Shown one piece after another: positions 1-5,400 of a stretch of DNA of 6,558 nucleotides. The notes beneath the pieces are model-generated. The model saw only the letters and a program-made list of their open reading frames with translations. It was not told where the DNA came from and did not search any database. Position numbers and translations under genes: made by a program. Where the stretch lies: contig JAUVLN010000123.1 in NCBI GenBank assembly GCA_030600725.1, positions 1 to 6,558 of the forward strand, given 5' to 3'. This DNA comes from Thermoplasmatota archaeon (GTDB lineage Archaea; Thermoplasmatota; Penumbrarchaeia; Penumbrarchaeales; Penumbrarchaeaceae). Position 1 is the stretch's first letter. Each line of letters begins with the position of its first letter.

Positions 1-41
1 GCTGCTCAGGATCGGTTGAAACGGGTCGGGGCGTGTCCCCC

Positions 42-1049
42 CTACCTTTTTTTCCTCAGCGCCTTCAGGACCCTCTCCGCAGTGGCCCTGCCGACACCGT
101 CGATCTCCATCAGGTCGTCCAGTTTCGCCCTGTTGAGGTCCTCGACCGTCCTGAACCTGTCGGCGATTCCCTCTCTCACCTTATCGTTCAGTTTCGGGAC
201 CCCGTTGAGGAGCTCCTTGATGCTTATCTCATCGGAACCGCCCTCCTTTTCCCCCTTCCGGGCGGGGGATGTTTTCCTCTTGGGTTCTGTCTTCTTTGAG
301 GCTTTCCCACTTTTCGCCTTCTTCTGACCAGGGAGCAACGTTTTTCCCGTCACGTGATCCTCGGTGAGGTCGATCTTCTCGTACCCGCTATCGGAGAGTA
401 TGTGGAGTTCCATCCCAAGGTTCCTCTCCTCCTCGATCCTCTCGAATGTGGCCTGGAGGACATCCAATGCCAGCTGCACGGCCTCGTCCCTCGTGATGTC
501 CAGGGAGTGTTTCTTCTCAAGTATCGCAAGCCCCTCGGTGTAGCCTCTGCCTATCGCGGTGGCGGTCCTCTCCTGGTAGATACCCGAAGGGTCCGTCTCG
601 TAGAGGTGATAGCCGTACTCATCCTTACCGCCGAATATAAGGGCCGTACCGAAGGGTCTGACCCCTTCGTACCTGGTGTAGATCTCGTTGATCTTCGAGA
701 CCCAGCTGATGAGGGTCTTGATGTCGGGCTCCTCGCCGTAACGCATCTTCTCCTCCTGTGCCTTCTCCCGAAGGAGGTCGACAAGAACCCTGGTATCCGC
801 TATCAGCCCCGATGCTGCGGTCCCCACAGTTGGCGTGATCCTGTAGAACTTCTCGAGGTCGTCCTCCTCGATCAGGGAGTTGTAGACGGATTTGTCGATC
901 CCGAAGAGGATGCCATCCTTGAACCTGATCCCCATTGCCAGGCCCCCCCGTCTTATCGCCTCCCTGGCATATTCGACCTGGTACATCCTGCCGTCAGGCG
1001 AGAATATCGTCGAAGCCTGGTCGTACGCCTCTTTTTCCTTTGGTCTCAT
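42..1049 (-). CDS. psmA: 20S proteasome alpha subunit with C-terminal helix-hairpin-helix extension
   Basis: This is an outer-ring subunit of the archaeal 20S proteasome, which forms the gated heptameric ring that admits unfolded substrates and docks ATPases such as PAN. Numbered from the ATG (335 aa), the N-terminal signature is visible: a gate motif Y9-D10-Q11, then FSPDGR and QVEYAREA to about residue 31. Lys67 in LEKF aligns with the ATPase-docking lysine (Lys66) of Thermoplasma. SGLIADTRVLVD, GVRPFGTALI, ETDPSG and TATAIG follow in family order, and the core ends near residue 236. Residues 237-272 are a Lys/Ser/Thr-rich linker. Residues 273-335 form a tandem HhH-like domain with the hairpin signature DGVGRATAERVL. 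Classical archaeal alpha subunits are about 230-260 aa, so the extension is real extra length. ATG at 1049 is preferred over the in-frame GTG at 1052 because GGGTGA sits 6 nt upstream of the ATG. The start overlaps the stop of the upstream gene, so translational coupling is likely. Identity is very secure; the role of the HhH domain is unknown. Confidence 0.97.
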   Translation of the reverse strand: MRPKEKEAYDQASTIFSPDGRMYQVEYAREAIRRGGLAMGIRFKDGILFGIDKSVYNSLIEEDDLEKFYRITPTVGTAASGLIADTRVLVDLLREKAQEEKMRYGEEPDIKTLISWVSKINEIYTRYEGVRPFGTALIFGGKDEYGYHLYETDPSGIYQERTATAIGRGYTEGLAILEKKHSLDITRDEAVQLALDVLQATFERIEEERNLGMELHILSDSGYEKIDLTEDHVTGKTLLPGQKKAKSGKASKKTEPKRKTSPARKGEKEGGSDEISIKELLNGVPKLNDKVREGIADRFRTVEDLNRAKLDDLMEIDGVGRATAERVLKALRKKR

Positions 1050-1624
1050 CACAGTTCACCCTGGGCCTTTGTGTTATCTTTCTTCGAGAAGATGTTCTTC
1101 CAGAAGGGTTTCTTGTCCGCCTCTTCCCCTCCGCCGAGAAGCTCCCTCTTGGGTTCCGGGGCCGCAGACGGCTCTTCGGGCCCCACCGGCTCGTCGGTGG
1201 TGATCGCAACGTTGAACTCCTCTTCCGGAGGTGCGAGCTCTTCCCCGTATCTCTCTGCGTAAAGCCTCCTGAGCCTCTCCCCGTGCTCCGAACCTGCGGA
1301 GAGGCGGTCAATGCTGTGTTCGATCTCCTCGATCGTGAGCGTCGAGCGTTTCCTGTACGGTTTGACCGTCACCTCGGAGGTTTGAACCGATACGACCTGT
1401 ATGGATCCCTCCTCCGGGATCGGCCTGCTATCTTCCCCTGGCTTTTCCTTTATCTTGATGGGATAGCCAAGCTCGATGAGCTCATCCTTGTACGGTCTCA
1501 GGGCCTGAGCGAACTCCTCTTTTGTGATCTTACCCTGTACACGGAGTTTATTCATCTTGATGAGCTTCCGCTCGGCCTCCTTGAGCCTCTTTTGATGTTT
1601 TCTGTCGGATGGAGCCAAACCCAT
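1049..1624 (-). CDS. Unknown protein with SHOCT-like motif, first gene of the psmA operon
   Basis: I do not recognise this 191-aa protein as a named family. It is soluble, with no signal peptide or membrane segment. Residues 7-30 are a very basic predicted helix, and residues 22-52 resemble the short SHOCT helical motif (a hydrophobic helix, then GKITKEEF, then a second helix with KDELIELGY). The middle part (about 60-95) is rich in beta-forming residues. Residues 97-130 are a charged helical segment (TIEEIEHSIDRL, then ERLRRLYAERYGEEL). The rest is Glu/Pro-rich and probably disordered, ending in a basic aromatic patch, KKPFWKNIFSKKD, at about 171-183. Its TGA overlaps the psmA ATG by one base, so the two genes are very probably cotranscribed, and a proteasome-related role is a context-based guess. 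It lacks the C-terminal HbYX motif of proteasome activators. The ATG at 1624 directly abuts a GGAGGT, while TTG at 1618 (codon 3) has a better 6-nt spacing, so the true start could be two codons shorter. Confidence 0.85.
   Translation of the reverse strand: MGLAPSDRKHQKRLKEAERKLIKMNKLRVQGKITKEEFAQALRPYKDELIELGYPIKIKEKPGEDSRPIPEEGSIQVVSVQTSEVTVKPYRKRSTLTIEEIEHSIDRLSAGSEHGERLRRLYAERYGEELAPPEEEFNVAITTDEPVGPEEPSAAPEPKRELLGGGEEADKKPFWKNIFSKKDNTKAQGEL
1056..1061 (-). promoter_or_regulatory. Ribosome binding site of psmA
   Basis: GGGTGA on the minus strand contains GGTGA, complementary to the 16S 3' tail (AUCACC). It lies 6 nt before the ATG at 1049 but only 3 nt before the in-frame GTG at 1052, so it favours the ATG. 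It lies inside the last codons of the upstream gene, as expected for coupled operon genes. Confidence 0.6.
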
Positions 1625-1630
1625 ACCTCC
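1625..1630 (-). promoter_or_regulatory. Strong Shine-Dalgarno directly abutting the annotated ATG
   Basis: GGAGGT on the minus strand ends at the base before the ATG at 1624, so its spacing to that codon is zero. The in-frame TTG at 1618-1616 is 6 nt downstream of the motif, a normal archaeal spacing. The element therefore argues for a TTG start, or for unusual initiation at the ATG. Confidence 0.55.
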
Positions 1631-1642
1631 GTCTTGGAATGG

Positions 1643-1662
1643 ACCCCGATTATCGTGGGGGT
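1643..1662. repeat. Imperfect inverted repeat at the predicted minus-strand start site
   Basis: ACCCCGAT (1643-1650) and ATCGTGGGGGT (1652-1662) are complementary arms around a single T, with one extra T breaking the right arm. The inner CGAT-T-ATCG is exact. The element lies between the candidate minus-strand TATA box and the ATG, where the transcription start is expected, so it could be a repressor operator. No regulator is known; only the symmetry is seen. Confidence 0.4.
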
Positions 1663-1668
1663 ATAAGT
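1661..1668 (-). promoter_or_regulatory. Candidate TATA box for the SHOCT-like gene and psmA
   Basis: On the minus strand the sequence reads ACTTATAC, a reasonable archaeal TATA-like box. Its downstream edge is about 37 nt from the ATG at 1624. With typical archaeal spacing, transcription would begin near 1640 and leave a leader of roughly 15 nt holding GGAGGT. It is the only box close to this gene on the minus strand, but it is short and not supported by a clear BRE. Confidence 0.4.
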
Positions 1669-1736
1669 GTTTTCTTGAACAACGAATGATGCACGCCGCC
1701 CGTTATGTTGGATAGTAATGGATTTTTCCGCAACGG

Positions 1737-1744
1737 TTAAATAT
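1737..1744 (+). promoter_or_regulatory. Candidate TATA box for the DUF6015-like gene
   Basis: TTAAATAT resembles an archaeal TATA box. Usual spacing would place the start of transcription near 1765-1770, giving a leader of about 55 nt to the ATG at 1824. That leader would contain the palindrome at 1781-1792 and the ribosome binding site at 1812-1816. Confidence 0.5.
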
Positions 1745-1780
1745 GCGGTCTAAGATAAGCGCTTTCCATTCACATACATG

Positions 1781-1792
1781 ATCATCGATGAT
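1781..1792. repeat. Perfect 12-bp palindrome in the leader of the DUF6015-like gene
   Basis: ATCATCGATGAT is an exact palindrome with no spacer, located between the candidate TATA box and the ribosome binding site. A spacerless palindrome suits a dimeric DNA-binding protein better than an RNA hairpin. It lies outside the preferred coding start at 1824. Function is inferred only from symmetry and position. Confidence 0.5.
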
Positions 1793-1811
1793 AAATTTCA
1801 AATCACTATAC

Positions 1812-1816
1812 GGAGG
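1812..1816 (+). promoter_or_regulatory. Ribosome binding site that sets the start at 1824
   Basis: GGAGG is followed by a 7-nt spacer and then ATG at 1824. The longer reading from ATG at 1788 has no such motif ahead of it, so the 139-aa form is preferred over the 151-aa form. Confidence 0.75.
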
Positions 1817-1823
1817 CGAACAC

Positions 1824-2243
1824 ATGGACGATCTCTCGAATCTTTCTATGATCAAGCGCGTCATAACGCTTAACGGCTTGACGGATGCCATTATCAACTC
1901 CTACAAGGAGCACAACATGAGCAAGGAGGATGCCCGGAACATGGCATATCACGTTCTGAACTTCTTCGGTTTCGGGGACCGGATAGTGGATAACATCCTT
2001 GAACCCGAGGACCGGGACCTTTTCTACATGCTGGAGGATTTCGGCCTTCTCGTCACGCAGAGGGAGGAGACGACCCTGTACGACGGCCGGGAGTGGAGGA
2101 TCCACTACTGGCTCCTGAAGAAGAACGCCATCAGCAACGCGTGCCTCTCCTCCAACACCCGCGGCGGCGAGGATGATGATCAGTACGCAATCTACAACGA
2201 TATGCCAGACGACATATGGAACAGGGAGAGCTTACCGGAATAA
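1824..2243 (+). CDS. DUF6015-like small archaeal protein, possible winged helix
   Basis: The 139-aa acidic, soluble product has no signal peptide or membrane segment. It resembles, from memory, the DUF6015 family found in Thermoplasmatota, whose function is unknown to me. Residues 18-30 (LTDAIINSYKEH) and 33-48 (SKEDARNMAYHVLNFF) look like two helices. Residues 60-76 form a third helix carrying EPEDRDLFYMLEDFGLL. Residues 77-98 look like a beta-hairpin rich in Arg and aromatic residues (TTLYDGREWRIHYWLL). Helices followed by such a wing suggest a winged-helix-type fold, so a regulatory or nucleic-acid role is possible but unproven. Residues 101-139 are polar and probably disordered. The start is fixed by GGAGG 7 nt upstream. 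It is transcribed divergently from the psmA operon and seems to be a single-gene unit with its own TATA-like box. Confidence 0.85.
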   Translation: MDDLSNLSMIKRVITLNGLTDAIINSYKEHNMSKEDARNMAYHVLNFFGFGDRIVDNILEPEDRDLFYMLEDFGLLVTQREETTLYDGREWRIHYWLLKKNAISNACLSSNTRGGEDDDQYAIYNDMPDDIWNRESLPE

Positions 2244-2291
2244 CCCTTTTCGACGGTGGCCAGCCCTGACATTTAAAATGCTTCATTCGGT

Positions 2292-2304
2292 ACGCTTCCA
2301 GCGT
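2292..2304 (+). terminator. Weak terminator-like hairpin after the DUF6015-like gene
   Basis: ACGCT (2292-2296) and AGCGT (2300-2304) form a 5-bp stem around TCC, and the right arm runs into a short TTT. It lies about 50 nt after the stop codon. The stem is short and the T tract weak. A CCCTTTTC tract right after the stop (2244-2251) is an alternative site, since archaea often terminate at oligo-T without a hairpin. Confidence 0.2.
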
Positions 2305-2369
2305 TTCATCGTGGTTTGTCTCAGAGGACCATAAACACTTAATAGGCCGAATTTATTGGTCCCTTGCAG

Positions 2370-2384
2370 CCTATAGTATATAGG
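2370..2384 (+). promoter_or_regulatory. Palindromic TATA-like element upstream of the surface-protein gene
   Basis: CCTATA and TATAGG are exact inverted arms around GTA, and the element contains the TATA-like string GTATATAGG. If it is the TATA box, transcription would start near 2405 and give a leader of about 30 nt with the ribosome binding site. The symmetry could also make it an operator overlapping the promoter. Other AT-rich candidates in this intergenic region are ATTTAAAAT at 2271-2279 and AATTTATTGG at 2350-2359, so the true box is uncertain. Confidence 0.4.
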
Positions 2385-2397
2385 TATCGAGTAGGAT

Positions 2398-2417
2398 GAT
2401 GCCGACGGTTCGGCATC
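2398..2417 (+). repeat. Perfect 8-bp hairpin just upstream of the surface-protein RBS
   Basis: GATGCCGA (2398-2405) and TCGGCATC (2410-2417) are exact inverted arms around a CGGT loop. The hairpin ends 4 nt before GGAGGG. It could act as an RNA structure affecting initiation or as a DNA operator at the transcription start. It would be coding only if the unsupported upstream ATG at 2396 were used. Confidence 0.6.
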
Positions 2418-2421
2418 CACC

Positions 2422-2427
2422 GGAGGG
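2422..2427 (+). promoter_or_regulatory. Ribosome binding site that sets the start at 2435
   Basis: GGAGGG is followed by a 7-nt spacer and ATG at 2435, which begins a textbook signal peptide. The in-frame ATGs at 2396 and 2399 would add 12-13 residues ahead of that signal peptide and have no comparable motif, so they are not preferred. Confidence 0.8.
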
Positions 2428-2434
2428 ATATTCC

Positions 2435-5400
2435 ATGAGAAAAGCGTATCTTCTGAGCCTGCTGTTGGTCGCTATGTTCCTGGCACAGCCCATTTCCGCC
2501 ATGCCAATTGGAGCAAACGGAGACAGCGTTGATGAGACGATCACCGATGACGTAGCCATTGTGGAGGAGAACCTGGATGAGCTGATTCTGAAGAGGGGCG
2601 GCGGGGATGTACCTTACTACGATCTAAACGATCTCGTTGATATCGGGGCCGCGACGAAGCAGGTCATCCCGATGGAGACCTTCAACGGCCTTGAGGACCT
2701 CTACAACCTCAACCGGAACTCCATGCCCTTAGACCGGATGCCCACAAGGGCCGATTCGTGGAAGGATGAGAACGACGATTACAGCAATGCAACACCGATC
2801 GATGACGGTGATTCCATCGAGAACAACGTCACCTCCCACATCATAGGAACTTCGGTCTATTACGACGATCAGGATTTCTACCTGGTCAACCTCACCGTGG
2901 ATGGCGCCAACAACACCGTGGACAGGCTCAACATCACCATCTTCTCCAACGACTCGGTGAAGGAGTCCACCCACCTGATCGTGGAGTGTTTCGGGAGAGA
3001 CTATCTCCTTCGGCAGTACATATCGGTGGATTTCCAGGTGACAGGCGGGCTTTTCGGGAACACATCGTATATAGACGTTCTTCCCGAGGGCATGTCCGGA
3101 GTCAACATGGAATTGCCCTATTATATCAAGGTGTATTCATTCAACGATACCAGGATCAACTACACGCTTGACGTGGACCTGATCCCGACCGCGAGGACGG
3201 AATGGAACGGCTTCTTTCAGTCGGGAACCTTTACCAACAAGACGAACCTCCCCCCCAGGCTCTCGTCGATCCATTCGTCACAGGACTACTTCGATTGGTA
3301 CGACCTCACACCGTACATTACAGAATCGGGACTTGATATGGCCCGTGGGGACACCTTCGAGATGAGCATGAACGTGCAGATGGCGACCGAGGTCAGGGAT
3401 CCCCAACTTGGATATGCCGGTCCGGGATTGTGGGGACAGCAATTCCTCACGGCATCTATCATGTTCGTTTATTTTATATTTTACAATTACACGGCGGAGC
3501 GGTTGGATATATACAACCTCGGAGGGGACATCCCTTATGCGAGCCTTCTTTTCGGCGCTAATGCAAAGACCGTCGCCGTAGGGGTATCGGAGCAGATCAG
3601 CGACGCCTACATCGGCGTCTCCCCGCTCCAGCTGTGGATATTCAACAATAACGGCTATGTCGGCACCGAGACGGATGCTCATATCAAGTACAATATAACC
3701 AATATATTCGCCAATCTCATACCTCCCAACGATCTGCCCACCTTCGATCTTGAGATCCCCGATTTCCAGTTCGAGGAGGACACCGGCCCCCTGGTGAATG
3801 CAACTGACCTCAACCTCTACTTCTCCGATCCCCAGCCGGAACACGATGCGGATCTGAGGTTCGAGGTCGAGGGCGCGGGGAACAACCCATCACAGTTGAC
3901 GTTGGATATCGCCGGTGACGGCCAGATGACGATCTCGGTCACCGATAAGCACTGGTTCGGACAGGGTGAATACAGGATCAAGTGCTTCGATTGGGGAAGG
4001 GATTGGAAACCGAACAACGGGGACGAGATAGCGGTCTATTCCAACTGGTTCGACATCTACGTGACATCGGTGAACGACGATGCCTACATATCGAAGGTGG
4101 ACCTGCCCACCGGTGGAACCCAGACCAACGACCACAGGCCGGTATTCATGTCCCTGGCCCAGGGGTCCACCCTTCAGACCAAGAAGATCTACGGTATCGA
4201 CGACGACGAGGAGGACCAGGGAAAGATAGTATACATGCACAATTCGACCTCTTCGAGGTTCACCCTCAACACCTATGGCCAGTTCACGTTCAGGCCGACG
4301 AACGAGGATGTAGGGCACCTGTGGGTGAACGTAACGATAGATGACGGCCACACGCCCTCACCGGACGATTTCTGCATCCTCCACTTCCAGATAACCAACA
4401 AGAACGACGAACCCACGATATCACAGGTGGAGTGGAAGGACAAGGCGATCACGAGGGAGGTAAATGATGATACCACCGAGATAGTATTCAGGAATGTGGA
4501 CGAGGGAACCCTCATCAACCTGACGCTCACGGCTTCCGATCCGGATATCGAGATAGGCCAGATAGACTGCCTGTCATGGCTTTCGGACAACAACCTCTGG
4601 GAGATGGCAAAGCATCCGTATGATCCGCAGAGGGCCTATCTCACCTACACGCCGACCAACGAGGATTCCCTTATAGGCGAGGTGAGCACGTACATCACCG
4701 TCATGGACGCGCAGGGAGAGGCCAGCAGCGACCTCAGGATCACGCTTATGGTTGAGAACGTCAACGATAGACCGGTGATACTGACCGTAAACGACGAGGT
4801 GCCGGTGGAGGGCGAGGTGTATCTCAATACCGGGAACGGCAAGAACGGGTTCGAGGACGAGCCATTCGTGCTGACCGTCGTTGCCAACGATATCGATTAC
4901 AGGGATGAGCTATCCTTCTCCATCAACACCGCCGAATTCCAGAGGACGAAGGACATCTACAACGATTTCAAGATGAACTTCACCATAATACCGCCCCAGG
5001 AGATGACGGGCAACCACACACTAATAGTAACGGTTATGGACAAGCTCGGGGCAAAGACCACGGTGAAGGTCCTGTACCAGATAGTGGGGACGAACGATCC
5101 GCCGGAAACGCCCAATATCAGGTATGACGACTTCGTACGGCTCATGATCGATACGCCCATCGATTTCGAGGCCATAGACAACGGGGACCCGGACGGCGAA
5201 GAGCTCACCTTCAGGTGGAACTTCGGAGATCTGTCTCCCATCGTTGAGGGCAAGAACGTCAACCACACCTATGCGGTCCAGGGGACCTACAAGGTGACCC
5301 TCATCGCAGTGGATGGTGCAGGGGCGGAGGCCTCGAAGGAGATACACATAACCATATACGAACCCGAGGAGATCATAGACCCCGATCTCGATACCGATGG

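Noticed and set aside
1..41. Possible neighbouring gene beyond the psmA stop
   Set aside because: Only 41 bases are available. A plus-strand frame ends in TGA at 17-19, and the minus strand has no start or ribosome binding site, so no gene can be supported.
354..1262. Long plus-strand open frame of about 300 codons opposite psmA
   Set aside because: It is antisense to two well-supported minus-strand genes, has low-complexity composition, and spans the boundary between both genes. It is a shadow frame of GC-rich coding sequence.
1778..1873. Possible 31-codon upstream ORF starting at ATG 1778 and overlapping the DUF6015-like start
   Set aside because: It has no ribosome binding site, its peptide shows no recognisable feature, and it runs through the coding region in another frame. 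The overlap with the palindrome makes a chance ATG more likely.
1049..2243. HbYX-type proteasome-activator tails in neighbouring proteins
   Set aside because: The C-termini of the SHOCT-like protein (QGEL) and the DUF6015-like protein (SLPE) do not carry a hydrophobic-Tyr-X ending.
3446..3490. Hydrophobic stretch (TASIMFVYFIFYNYT) that could be a transmembrane helix inside the ectodomain
   Set aside because: The strongly hydrophobic core is only about 10 residues, alternates with polar and aromatic residues like a beta strand, and is followed at once by a glycosylation sequon. A membrane pass here would also put later sequons and calcium loops inside the cell.
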